64,000 nt of DNA, taken from the NCBI RefSeq assembly GCF_016100975.1, contig NZ_JACFRN010000002.1, positions 312,966 to 376,965 on the forward strand. Direction: 5' to 3'. The stretch is from Lactobacillus sp. W8174 (lineage in GTDB: Bacteria > Bacillota > Bacilli > Lactobacillales > Lactobacillaceae). Of the stretch, positions 25,004 to 33,308 are shown piece by piece (the stretch's first letter is position 1; every line of letters begins with the position of its first letter). The translations under genes were made by a program, and so were the position numbers. The notes beneath the pieces are model-generated. The model saw only the letters and a program-made list of their open reading frames with translations, was not told the origin of the DNA and did not search any database.

Positions 25004-26570
25004 AAACTTTTTTCATTCCAATCGAATTCGTTTCATATTCATTGTGCTTTTTAGTTTCTTACAACCCTTTGTTTTAATCGGGGCATCTTACTTAAATATG
25101 TGGGAATTTACCGCCTTGCGCCAGCATGACGGTCAAGTGTGGCTGTTAATCATCATTTTTACTACATTAGCTTATCTCTCATCGTATGCTTTTGACTGGG
25201 GTTCCGAATATTTACTGACACGACAAGTTCAAGAATTTAATCACAACTTAAGAAGCAAAATAGTGAGTCACATCTATTATGATCGTAAGAATCATCAAAC
25301 TTCGCAAGTTAAAAACCGCCTGACCAATGATCTTAATACGGTTAATGATCAGTCTTTTAACTTAATTCCGGTCATTTGCAATTTTCTGGGCTATGTTATT
25401 TTCTCCGTAATTGCCCTGCTAACGATGCACTGGAGTTTGTTGCTGCTCATCTTAATTTCGGTAGCAGTTTCCATCGTTTTACCTAAAATAATTGAAAAGC
25501 CGTTGCAAAGAGCAACGGAAAAGGTTTCTCATCAAAATAGACAGTATTTGGATCTAATTGAAAAATGGTTGAGCGGTATTGCTGAATTAGAGCGTTATCT
25601 TGCCGGTGATAAATTATCTAGTGTGATGCATAAGGGCGCGCAGGATTTAGAAAAAGCCAACCTCAAACAGACACAAGAACAACAAGTTCTGTCCATTATT
25701 ACCAACGGTGTTGCGCAAATTATGATCCTGATTTTGTTCGTCTGGACAGGTATTTTAATTAAAAGCGGTCTGGTCACGTTTGGTGCGATTGCAGTTATCG
25801 GTAATTTTAGTCATTATATTTCGCTGGCAATCGAATACTTGCCATTCTATTTTGGCTTAATTAAGGGCAGTAAAACTTTAAGAAATAAAGTTACAGCAGC
25901 GACTTTGTCAGTAAAAACTGATGGGCAAAACTTAGTGGCACCTTTTGCTTTTAGTACAAAAGATTTGGCAATTAGTTTTCCTAATGGTGAAACTCTAAAG
26001 TTCCCTGATATCACTGTCAATTATGGCGAAAAAATTTTGCTATCAGGTGACAGCGGTGCAGGCAAGTCAACTTTATTTAAGCTGCTTTTAGGGATTTTGC
26101 TACCGAGTTCGGGAAAAATAGTGTTTAAGGATCAAGAGGGAAAAGTGATTAAACCTGATTTGGCTAAAATTGGCTACATTGCACAAGATCCTGTTTTATT
26201 TCCCAGCACCATTAAAAACAATATTACGATGTTTGACCCTCAGTTAAACCAGCTAGCTGAACCCGCTGCAGTTACCGTTGGGTTAAAACCAGATCTGGCT
26301 CAATTTGCTCAGGGTATAGAAACCAAAGTAAATTTGCAAAAACTGAATGTTTCAGGTGGCCAAAGGCAAAAAATTATTTTGGCGCGCGCGCAGATACATG
26401 ACAGTAAGATTCTGTTAATTGATGAAGGCACAAGTGCAATTGATCAGGAGGGAACCAGAGCAATCTTGCAAGAACTCCTTAAAATGCCGAGTACTGTCAT
26501 TTTTATCGCGCATAATTTCGATGAAAAACTGCAAAGTTTATTTGACCGCGAGATTCATTTAAGTAAATAA
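24993..26570 (+). CDS. ABC exporter half-transporter (membrane plus ATPase), second of a pair
   Basis: A 525-residue protein with the same layout: six helices, then an ATPase with Walker A SGDSGAGKST, Q-loop IAQDPVLFPST, signature VSGGQRQK, Walker B ILLIDEGTSA and switch FIAHN. GGAGAG in the end of the preceding gene serves as ribosome site, and the 11-base overlap implies coupling. Both ATPases keep the catalytic Glu and His, unlike heterodimers with one degenerate site. A terminator follows. The pair could export a peptide or drug; no peptide gene is seen beside it. Confidence 0.88.
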   Translation: MTFKNFFHSNRIRFIFIVLFSFLQPFVLIGASYLNMWEFTALRQHDGQVWLLIIIFTTLAYLSSYAFDWGSEYLLTRQVQEFNHNLRSKIVSHIYYDRKNHQTSQVKNRLTNDLNTVNDQSFNLIPVICNFLGYVIFSVIALLTMHWSLLLLILISVAVSIVLPKIIEKPLQRATEKVSHQNRQYLDLIEKWLSGIAELERYLAGDKLSSVMHKGAQDLEKANLKQTQEQQVLSIITNGVAQIMILILFVWTGILIKSGLVTFGAIAVIGNFSHYISLAIEYLPFYFGLIKGSKTLRNKVTAATLSVKTDGQNLVAPFAFSTKDLAISFPNGETLKFPDITVNYGEKILLSGDSGAGKSTLFKLLLGILLPSSGKIVFKDQEGKVIKPDLAKIGYIAQDPVLFPSTIKNNITMFDPQLNQLAEPAAVTVGLKPDLAQFAQGIETKVNLQKLNVSGGQRQKIILARAQIHDSKILLIDEGTSAIDQEGTRAILQELLKMPSTVIFIAHNFDEKLQSLFDREIHLSK

Positions 26571-26586
26571 GTTAATTTTGAACACT

Positions 26587-26622
26587 AAAGGCGTTGACCA
26601 AAATTTGATCAACACCTTTTTT
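26587..26622 (+). terminator. Terminator of the ABC exporter operon
   Basis: AAAGGCGTTGA and TCAACACCTTT pair with one C-A mismatch, followed by TTTTATTTTT. Confidence 0.8.
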
Positions 26623-26661
26623 ATTTTTGTGTCTTAATTTTATCTTTTTGTGATTACTATT

Positions 26662-26720
26662 TTGTCTCTTATTGTAATAGGCGCTACAAATTTGATTTGA
26701 ACTAGTATGCTTAATTCAAA
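26662..26720 (+). promoter_or_regulatory. Promoter with inverted repeat before the ABC-2/LytTR operon
   Basis: TTGTCT (26662-26667), 17-base spacer, TACAAA (26685-26690). TTTGAA (26696-26701) and TTCAAA (26715-26720) form an inverted repeat at the expected transcription start and could be an operator. I do not see clear LytTR-type direct repeats. Confidence 0.45.
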
Positions 26721-26739
26721 TTAAGGAAGAGGTGTCGCT

Positions 26740-27594
26740 ATGTTAATTGAAACACAAGGGTTAACTAAAAAATTTGGTAATAAAATTGCCGTTAATAAAG
26801 CTGATATTCAAATAAAGCAGGGACAATTAGTGGCGTATTTAGGTACGAATGGTGCAGGCAAGTCAACCACAATAAATATGTTAACAGGACTATTAAAACC
26901 AACTTCAGGTATCATTTCAAAAGCCTCAAATCTTAAAATTGGAGTAGTTTTTCAAAATAGCGTTTTAGATAATGTTTTAACAGTCAAGGATAACCTTTAT
27001 TTAAGGGCACAGATGTATCGTAAATTTTCTAATGAGTGGCTTGAACACCTAATTGATTTGATCGGCATCAAAGAATTTTTAAATCAAAAATTTAGCACTT
27101 TATCAGGTGGTCAAAAAAGAAAGGTAGACATAGCTCGAGCATTGATTTGTAATCCGGATTTGCTTTTTTTAGATGAACCAACTACAGGACTTGATATCCA
27201 AACAAGAAATGCTATTTGGAAATTATTGACTAAACTGCAGCAGCAACAAAACCTTACTATTTTTTTGACAACTCATTATTTAGAGGAGGCAGAAAATGCT
27301 GACCAAATGTATATTTTGGAAAACGGTAAAATTCTTGCCAGTGGTTCTGCAGCGGAAATTAAGACGGAATTTGCCCCTAATAAATTGATTCTTACTGTTA
27401 AGGAAACCAAAATTTTACAGATTAAACAAAAAGTTATTCGACTCAGTCAAGATCAAGTTGCGATTGACATATTATCCCCTCAAGAAGCAATTGAAATTTT
27501 AAAAAACAATCAAGAAAATATTATTGATTTTTCGTACCGCAAAGGAACAATTAATGATGCCTTCCTTCAGATTACCGGAAAGGAGATACATTAA
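26740..27594 (+). CDS. ABC-2 type transporter ATP-binding protein
   Basis: A 284-residue ATPase with Walker A GTNGAGKST (about residue 33), signature LSGGQKRK, Walker B LLFLDEPTTGLD and switch TTHYLEEAE. The C-terminal 70 residues are the DrrA-type extension. GGAAGAGG precedes the ATG. It works with the membrane protein encoded one base downstream. The operon ends in a LytTR regulator and a DUF3021 protein. Confidence 0.92.
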   Translation: MLIETQGLTKKFGNKIAVNKADIQIKQGQLVAYLGTNGAGKSTTINMLTGLLKPTSGIISKASNLKIGVVFQNSVLDNVLTVKDNLYLRAQMYRKFSNEWLEHLIDLIGIKEFLNQKFSTLSGGQKRKVDIARALICNPDLLFLDEPTTGLDIQTRNAIWKLLTKLQQQQNLTIFLTTHYLEEAENADQMYILENGKILASGSAAEIKTEFAPNKLILTVKETKILQIKQKVIRLSQDQVAIDILSPQEAIEILKNNQENIIDFSYRKGTINDAFLQITGKEIH

Positions 27595-28440
27595 ATGTTT
27601 GCATTATTTCGTAGAAATTTGAAAATTTATTTCTCTAACATTCCTGCTGTATTCATGTCATGCTTGGGTGCACTGATTTCTTTCTTTATCTATATTGGCT
27701 TTTTGCAAAATAATTTAAGAAGTAATTGGCAACAATTACCTAATGTGACTAAAATGTTGGATTTATGGATGATAGCGGGTATTGTTGCGGTTTCTGGTAT
27801 TACTACGGCTTTTCAGGCCTTAGGTCAACAAGTAAGTGACCGCGAAACGCGAGCCGACGCTGATTTTGAACTAACTGGCATATCACGTTTTGCAGAAAAT
27901 TTTGCTTACATTTTATCCGGAACAACAGTCAGCTTTTTTATGCAAATCATCACCTTTATCGTAATGGCCATGTACTTTTCATTAGTTGATCATATCTCGA
28001 TTCCTCAATCAGCACTTTTACCCGGACTTTTGTATATCTTGGTAGGTGCGATTGCAGCGACTTTATTAGATGAAATAATCGTGCTTTTCATGCATTCCAG
28101 CACTACTTTTAGCAGGCTTTCCGCTGTTTTAGGAGCTGCTGCTGGGTTTGCTGTAGCAACCTATTTGCCCTATGGTATATTGGTTTCTGGGGCACAAAGT
28201 TTGGTAAAATTAGTACCAAGTAGTTATGAAGCAGCTGCTTTAAGATATTTTTTACTTAAGCAGACACTGGCCACTTTTCCTGCTAATGTAAAACGGCATT
28301 TAACTAATTATTTAGGAATACAATTTAAGATGAATAATTGGCGATTAAATAATATGCTTGTTTTACTATTAATGATTGCAATACTAATTTTAGTAATTGG
28401 TTTGCTTTCTTTTATCACTGATAGGAGGAGCAATAAGTAA
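27595..28440 (+). CDS. ABC-2 type transporter permease
   Basis: A 281-residue membrane protein with six predicted helices, including the N-terminal RNLKIYFSNIPAVFMSCLGALISFF. The DADFELTGISRF stretch is in the first cytoplasmic loop region. It starts immediately after the ATPase gene, whose last codons hold the AAGGAG ribosome site. Substrate is unknown. Confidence 0.9.
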   Translation: MFALFRRNLKIYFSNIPAVFMSCLGALISFFIYIGFLQNNLRSNWQQLPNVTKMLDLWMIAGIVAVSGITTAFQALGQQVSDRETRADADFELTGISRFAENFAYILSGTTVSFFMQIITFIVMAMYFSLVDHISIPQSALLPGLLYILVGAIAATLLDEIIVLFMHSSTTFSRLSAVLGAAAGFAVATYLPYGILVSGAQSLVKLVPSSYEAAALRYFLLKQTLATFPANVKRHLTNYLGIQFKMNNWRLNNMLVLLLMIAILILVIGLLSFITDRRSNK

Positions 28441-28441
28441 A

Positions 28442-28894
28442 GTGAAAATTGAATTTAAAACGGATTCTGATTTAAATGAACAGGAAATTAAAGTTGAAAT
28501 TAAAGCAGCTCAAAAAAGTGAAGTAGTTAATGATTTAATTAATTATTTGCATAAATTTGGTGAAAAAAGGTATGATCTTTTACCAGTTAAAGTGGAAGAC
28601 AGAATAGTAACCATTAAACGAACAGAAATTATCAAAGTAGAAATCCAGACAACAGATATTACGTTTTATACTACTAAAAACATGATAAAAACAACTGGTC
28701 GATTATATCAGGTACTAGAAAAACTGGGTGATGGGTTTATCCAAGTTTCGAAACATGGCATTATCAATATAAATTTTTTGGAATCGATAGAAGTAGGTTT
28801 TGCGGGAAATATGATCGCACTTTTAAAAAACAATCTAAAAGCTGATGTTTCCAGATTATATTTGCCTGCATTAAAAAGAGAGTTGGGTCTGTAA
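28442..28894 (+). CDS. LytTR-domain DNA-binding regulator
   Basis: A 150-residue protein. After about 45 residues of N-terminal region, the LytTR domain (residues about 48-148) shows VKVEDRIVTIKRTEIIKVEI, LYQVLEKLGDGFIQVSKHGIININFLESIE and the typical LPALKREL end. There is no receiver domain, so it is not a classical response regulator. The GTG at 28442 after AGGAGGAG is chosen over the open frame starting inside the permease gene. With the DUF3021 protein it forms a LytTR regulatory pair, in which the membrane partner is known in other species to restrain the DNA-binding protein. Confidence 0.88.
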   Translation: MKIEFKTDSDLNEQEIKVEIKAAQKSEVVNDLINYLHKFGEKRYDLLPVKVEDRIVTIKRTEIIKVEIQTTDITFYTTKNMIKTTGRLYQVLEKLGDGFIQVSKHGIININFLESIEVGFAGNMIALLKNNLKADVSRLYLPALKRELGL

Positions 28895-28895
28895 A

Positions 28896-29285
28896 ATGAG
28901 AAAATTAAGTAATTTCATTAACTATTTCTTTACCGGTGTGGGCTTTGGTGCAGCTACTTATTTGATAATACTGACTTTTGCTTCTCCTAGTATTCCTACC
29001 CGTTTAGGTGTTATTTCTGTTTTAATTATTTCTGGATTAATAGGAATTTTATCAATGATTTTTGCGATGGATGTACCACCTGCTATTGCCTTTAGCGTTC
29101 ATATCATAGGGACATTTTTGCTGGTGTTGTTAATGTGCTGGATAAATAAGTGGCCGATTAATTTTTGTTTGGTTGGTGTCTTTGTCTTAGTTTATATTGT
29201 TATTTGGCTGATTATTATTTTGTCACAGAGGCAGACTGTAAAAGAAATTAATTCGAGTATTAAAAAAAGAAATGCGAAAAAATAA
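28896..29285 (+). CDS. DUF3021 family membrane protein
   Basis: A 129-residue protein with four hydrophobic helices (about residues 8-30, 38-58, 65-85, 92-112) and a basic C terminus (IKKRNAKK). It starts one base after the LytTR gene and is the usual neighbour of such regulators. In related systems the membrane protein inhibits the LytTR protein; that role is inferred here. Confidence 0.88.
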   Translation: MRKLSNFINYFFTGVGFGAATYLIILTFASPSIPTRLGVISVLIISGLIGILSMIFAMDVPPAIAFSVHIIGTFLLVLLMCWINKWPINFCLVGVFVLVYIVIWLIIILSQRQTVKEINSSIKKRNAKK

Positions 29286-29305
29286 ATAATTTTGAAATAT
29301 ATAAA

Positions 29306-29343
29306 AGCCTTGGAACAGAAAATACTCCAAGGCTATATTTTTT
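29306..29343. terminator. Terminator between convergent operons
   Basis: AGCCTTGGA (29306-29314) and TCCAAGGCT (29326-29334) pair perfectly, followed by ATATTTTTT. Confidence 0.85.
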
Positions 29344-29382
29344 GTTCTATAAAAGTCTTTAATATAGATTTTTATACTTTAA

Positions 29383-30690
29383 TTAAGTTTGATTTCTCTT
29401 TTGCACATAAACATAAACCGGCCAGCCGCTAAGGGTCAATAAAATGCCTGTAAGTGATAATAGTGGCTGGGTTAGCGTAGTGGTAACAACAATAAATAAA
29501 GCACCACAGATCCCAAGAATAGGTGGAAGAGGATACCAAGGAGTTTTGTACGGTCGTAAAAGATCTGGTTGCCTTTTGCGTAGGATAAGGACACCTAAAA
29601 ATAATAAAATTGAAAAAATCCAGGAAACATAAACCAGCATGTTGGTTAATGAATCAAATGTACCAGAAAAAATCATAATGGTTGCAATTACGCATTCAAA
29701 AATCATGCTGTTGGTAGGCACAATTGTTTTAGAATTTAATTTGCTGAAAAAGCTTGCAGCTGGCAATTTCTTTTCTTTGCCCAAAACGTAAGGCATTCTG
29801 GATCCCAAAAGAAGGTGGCCATTAATGGCACCAAACACTGAAACTAAAATTCCTGTAGCAACCAAAGTACCCCCCACACTACCAAATAATTTTTTGGCGG
29901 TAAGTAGAGCTGTTGTCTGATTACCTACAACTTTTGACCAGGGAATAACTCTAACGTAACTCCAATTAAGAAGAGTGTAAATGATCGTTACTCCAAAAAG
30001 TCCCCAAATAATAGCTTGTGCTAAAGTTTTTGCGGGATTTTTGATTTCACTTGCTAAGTTGCCGATACTTAACCAACCATCATAAGCAAAAAGCACAGCT
30101 AAAAGAGCTTGTCCGAAGGCCATAGCTCCCGAAGTAGATGTTATTTTAGGCGCTGGGGCACCTGCTAGCTGATTAGGTCCACTATAAAACAAAGCAAAGA
30201 TTATTATTGCAGCAATTGGCAATAGCTTAATAACTAAAGTTATTTTTTGTACCTGGCCACTCAATTTTGATCCAATCCAATTGATCAAAAGAATTGCCAG
30301 CATCACGATTAGAGCAATCACTGTAGTAGATAAGTCTTTAAAATGCGGTATTTCTTTTAGTTGGGTTGCAAATACGATTGAAAGTGCAGCGATATTTGCC
30401 GGATAATAGACGATTATTAGTGACCAGCCAAACAAAAAGGCAACTTTGGGACCATATATTTCTTCCAGATATCTGACGGGTCCGCCATCTTTGGGATATA
30501 TTGACGCTAACTCAGCTATGCTTAATCCTGCCATTAGAGTAATGAAACCGGCAAATGGCCATACTATGATACTTAGCCAAGCATTGTGAGTTAAAGCTGA
30601 AATGTTAGCAATTTTGAAAAAAGCACCGCCACCAATCATGGTGCCCATGACAGTGGCTAGAGCGGCGAAAAAGTTTAGTTGTCTTTTCAT
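29383..30690 (-). CDS. APC-family amino acid permease
   Basis: A 435-residue transporter with about 12 helices. The N terminus has LATVMGTMIGGGAFFKI, the unwound glycine helix of APC transporters, and PKDGGPVRYLEEIYGP lies near residue 65. AFGQALLAVLFAYDGW is the TM6 region. It is similar in layout to lactobacillar serine/threonine exchangers and other LAT-type permeases, but the substrate cannot be assigned. It is a single gene read leftward. Confidence 0.88.
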   Translation of the reverse strand: MKRQLNFFAALATVMGTMIGGGAFFKIANISALTHNAWLSIIVWPFAGFITLMAGLSIAELASIYPKDGGPVRYLEEIYGPKVAFLFGWSLIIVYYPANIAALSIVFATQLKEIPHFKDLSTTVIALIVMLAILLINWIGSKLSGQVQKITLVIKLLPIAAIIIFALFYSGPNQLAGAPAPKITSTSGAMAFGQALLAVLFAYDGWLSIGNLASEIKNPAKTLAQAIIWGLFGVTIIYTLLNWSYVRVIPWSKVVGNQTTALLTAKKLFGSVGGTLVATGILVSVFGAINGHLLLGSRMPYVLGKEKKLPAASFFSKLNSKTIVPTNSMIFECVIATIMIFSGTFDSLTNMLVYVSWIFSILLFLGVLILRKRQPDLLRPYKTPWYPLPPILGICGALFIVVTTTLTQPLLSLTGILLTLSGWPVYVYVQKRNQT

Positions 30691-30785
30691 ATTTTTACCT
30701 TACTTAAATTGAATGATAAAAGTAATTATATGCTTTGATAGACAAAATTAAAAGATGATGATTTGAAAATTAAAAAAACTTTTTC

Positions 30786-30799
30786 TGAAAGCGTTACGC
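30786..30799 (+). promoter_or_regulatory. Cre-like site upstream of the beta-glucoside operon
   Basis: TGAAAGCGTTACGC resembles a catabolite-responsive element but deviates at the last two bases. It lies about 20 bases upstream of the -35 box, so its role is uncertain. Confidence 0.4.
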
Positions 30800-30817
30800 A
30801 GTATTTGCTAATTTATA

Positions 30818-30846
30818 TTTACATAACCCATTTGATCGGGTAAAAT
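30818..30846 (+). promoter_or_regulatory. Promoter of the beta-glucoside operon
   Basis: TTTACA (30818-30823), 17-base spacer, TAAAAT (30841-30846). Transcription would start just before the antiterminator RNA site at 30860. Confidence 0.6.
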
Positions 30847-30859
30847 AAACATGACTATC

Positions 30860-30957
30860 GGATAGTTATTACTAATGATTATTAAGTAAGCTAAACCTGT
30901 TTGTCACACAATTTAAATCATCAATTTGGTTCTTGTGTGCAAGCAGGTTTTTATTTT
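30860..30957 (+). promoter_or_regulatory. Ribonucleic antiterminator (RAT) overlapping a terminator
   Basis: The stretch 30860-30896 begins GGATAGTTATTACTAATG and ends AAGCTAAACC, matching the layout of LicT/BglG RAT sites. Its last bases are the 5' arm of a terminator: AAACCTG (30893-30899), TTGTCACACAA inside, TTGTGTGCAA, then CAGGTTT (30944-30950) and a T tract. Binding of the antiterminator at 30980 would stop terminator formation and allow its own operon to be read. Confidence 0.82.
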
Positions 30958-30979
30958 TTATTGAAAGGAGGAGAATTGA

Positions 30980-31843
30980 GTGTTTATTAAGCGTGGGATC
31001 AACAATAATGTTTCTTTTGTAGTCGACGACAAAGGTAAAGAATTAATTGTTACAGGAAGAGGAATAGCTTTCGGAAAACATATTGGCGATGAAGTTGATG
31101 AAAGCAAAATAGAATATTATTTTCCAGTATTACCTCAAGAGATCTCCTCAGCTATGGCAAAATTGTTGGTTAATATACCAATTGAATATTATGCAATTGC
31201 TAATGACATAGTTGACAAGGCAAAATCAAAGTTAAAACAGGAGTTAAATCAAAGTCTAATCGTAGCTTTAACTGATCATATTTACAGAGCAGTTGAGCAG
31301 GCTAAAAAGGGCATAAAAATTTCGAATCCATTGATTTTAGATATAAAAAGGATTTACCCTCAAGAGTTTGAAGTTGGTCTTTTTGGCATCAAATTAATTC
31401 GTAATATGACTGGTTGCATTTTGGCTGAAGACGAAGCAGCCACAATTGCTTTACATGTAGTGAACAGTGAGTTGGAAAATAAGGGAGATTTTAACGGTTA
31501 TCGTGTAGTTGAGATAGTTCATTGGGTTACGAATTACGTTTTTGATTATTTTAAGATCGATTTTGCTGAGAAAGCAGATCCACTGTATTATCAGCGCTTT
31601 GATACTCATGTTCGTTTTTTTGCTCAAAGAATTTTAGATAATGATTATAAAGAAAATGACGTTAATTCTTCTCTGCTAGTTGTTTTGTCTGATAAACAAT
31701 ATCAAAGGGAAAAAGATTGTGTGAACAGTCTCAGTGCTGACTTTGCTCAAAAATTTGGCATCACCATTTATCAGGAAGAACGCGCCTATTTAGTACTTCA
31801 TATTCACAATATGTTGAAAAACATAATCTCAAAGGAGAAATAA
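30980..31843 (+). CDS. licT: BglG/LicT-family transcription antiterminator
   Basis: A 287-residue RNA-binding antiterminator. Residues 1-55 are the CAT RNA-binding domain (KRGINNNVSFVVDDKGKELIVTGRGIAFG). Two PRD domains follow: PRD1 about 65-170 with histidines in LTDHIYRAVEQ, and PRD2 about 175-285 with HVVNSEL and FDTHVRFFAQR. PTS enzymes phosphorylate those histidines to set activity. The GTG start lies six bases after AAAGGAGGAG. It controls the downstream EIIBC-GH3-EIIA genes through the RAT. Confidence 0.92.
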   Translation: MFIKRGINNNVSFVVDDKGKELIVTGRGIAFGKHIGDEVDESKIEYYFPVLPQEISSAMAKLLVNIPIEYYAIANDIVDKAKSKLKQELNQSLIVALTDHIYRAVEQAKKGIKISNPLILDIKRIYPQEFEVGLFGIKLIRNMTGCILAEDEAATIALHVVNSELENKGDFNGYRVVEIVHWVTNYVFDYFKIDFAEKADPLYYQRFDTHVRFFAQRILDNDYKENDVNSSLLVVLSDKQYQREKDCVNSLSADFAQKFGITIYQEERAYLVLHIHNMLKNIISKEK

Positions 31844-31845
31844 AA

Positions 31846-33291
31846 ATGGGAAAATATACCTCATTGAGTAAATTTATAGTAAAAAATGTGGGTGGAAAGG
31901 ACAATGTAGTCTCTTTAATACACTGTTTTACCCGCTTACGCTTTGTTTTAAAAGATGAAAGCAAGGCAAATACAGAGGCCCTTAAAGGAAACGAAGAAAT
32001 AGTTGACGTGATCCAGGCTAACGGACAATATCAAATAGTGATTGGCATGCACGTAGAATCAGTTTTTGACGAGATTAATAGCCTCTACCACTTTAGCGGA
32101 GGAGAAGCTGTAACTGACGAAGAGACCTTGAAAGAAGATACGAGGCTAATTGATAAAAAACAATCATTATGGGATAAAGCAGTAGACCTTTTATCTGGTA
32201 TCTTTGTCCCAATTTTGGGAGTTTTATGTGCAAGCGGTATGGTTAAGGGACTGCTGGCAATTTTGACCACAGCGGGTGTCTTAAAGAATCCAGATGGCAC
32301 ATATATTATCTTGTATGCTATTGGTGACGCATTATTTTATTTCTTCCCAGTATTTTTAGCAGTTACGGCTGGTAAAAAATTTCATGTTGATCAAATGACC
32401 TCGCTTGTTATTGGTACGGCTATTATTTATCCTACTTTGATACAGGCAATGTCAGGCAAAGCTGCAGCAACAGTTTTGTCGGGTACGATTTTTCAAACTA
32501 AGGCTTATTTAACTTTCTTACATATACCTGTTTTGTTAAATAACTATACTTCGACTGTCATTCCTATTATCCTTGCAGTTTGGGCAGCATCTTATGTTCA
32601 ACGTTTTGCTAAAAAAATCAGTCCGGCATCCGTGGCAAATTTTCTTGTACCATTAATAACCATATTGGTAATTGTGCCACTAACTTTATTAGTAGTTGGT
32701 CCAGTATCAATTTGGTTGTCGGATATTATTGCTTGGATTGTAAAAGAGTTATATAAACTTAGTCCAATCTTATTAGGTGCCTTTATTGGAGGAATGTGGC
32801 AAATATTAGTAATCTTTGGCGTGCACAATGCCATTATCCCAATAGTACTGAACAATTTAGCCACACAAAAATTTGATGTTATTTTTGCCGCCAATATAGC
32901 CTGTCCTTTTACTCAGCTTGCAGCACTTTGTGCACTGGCTTTGATCCTTAAAGATACTAAGCAAAAGCGCAATACTATTGCTTCAATTTTCCCAGCAATT
33001 TTTGGTATTACTGAGCCGGCAATTTATGGTGTTACTTTGCCACTAAAGAAACCATTTTTCATAAGTTGTATTTCTTCAGCTATTGGTGGTATTTTAGCAA
33101 TGTTAATGGGAGTTAAATTTTATCAAATGGGTGGACAAGGTATATTTGCTTTCCCTTGCTTCCTTTCTCCTAATGCTACTAATTTTTCCGGTATTATTAG
33201 TGCAGTGATAGTAGTATTAATTTCCATGGCAATTTCATTTTGCCTAACTCTCATTTTTTGCAAACCAAAAAAGCAAACAAATAATATTTAA
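31846..33291 (+). CDS. PTS beta-glucoside-family EIIBC component
   Basis: A 481-residue PTS permease. Residues 1-85 are the EIIB domain, with the phospho-cysteine Cys27 in LIHCFTRLRF. The EIIC membrane domain covers about residues 105-475 and includes the conserved FGITEPAIYGVTLPLKKPF loop. The C-terminal EIIA domain usual in BglP/BglF is absent and is supplied by the separate gene at 35033. The gene starts two bases after licT. Substrate is probably a beta-glucoside or a related disaccharide. Confidence 0.93.
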   Translation: MGKYTSLSKFIVKNVGGKDNVVSLIHCFTRLRFVLKDESKANTEALKGNEEIVDVIQANGQYQIVIGMHVESVFDEINSLYHFSGGEAVTDEETLKEDTRLIDKKQSLWDKAVDLLSGIFVPILGVLCASGMVKGLLAILTTAGVLKNPDGTYIILYAIGDALFYFFPVFLAVTAGKKFHVDQMTSLVIGTAIIYPTLIQAMSGKAAATVLSGTIFQTKAYLTFLHIPVLLNNYTSTVIPIILAVWAASYVQRFAKKISPASVANFLVPLITILVIVPLTLLVVGPVSIWLSDIIAWIVKELYKLSPILLGAFIGGMWQILVIFGVHNAIIPIVLNNLATQKFDVIFAANIACPFTQLAALCALALILKDTKQKRNTIASIFPAIFGITEPAIYGVTLPLKKPFFISCISSAIGGILAMLMGVKFYQMGGQGIFAFPCFLSPNATNFSGIISAVIVVLISMAISFCLTLIFCKPKKQTNNI

Positions 33292-33308
33292 GAAAAGGAG
33301 CATTGCAA

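Noticed and set aside
23402..26570. Bacteriocin or lantibiotic export cluster
   Set aside because: No peptidase C39 domain, precursor peptide, modification enzyme or immunity gene is visible around the transporter pair.
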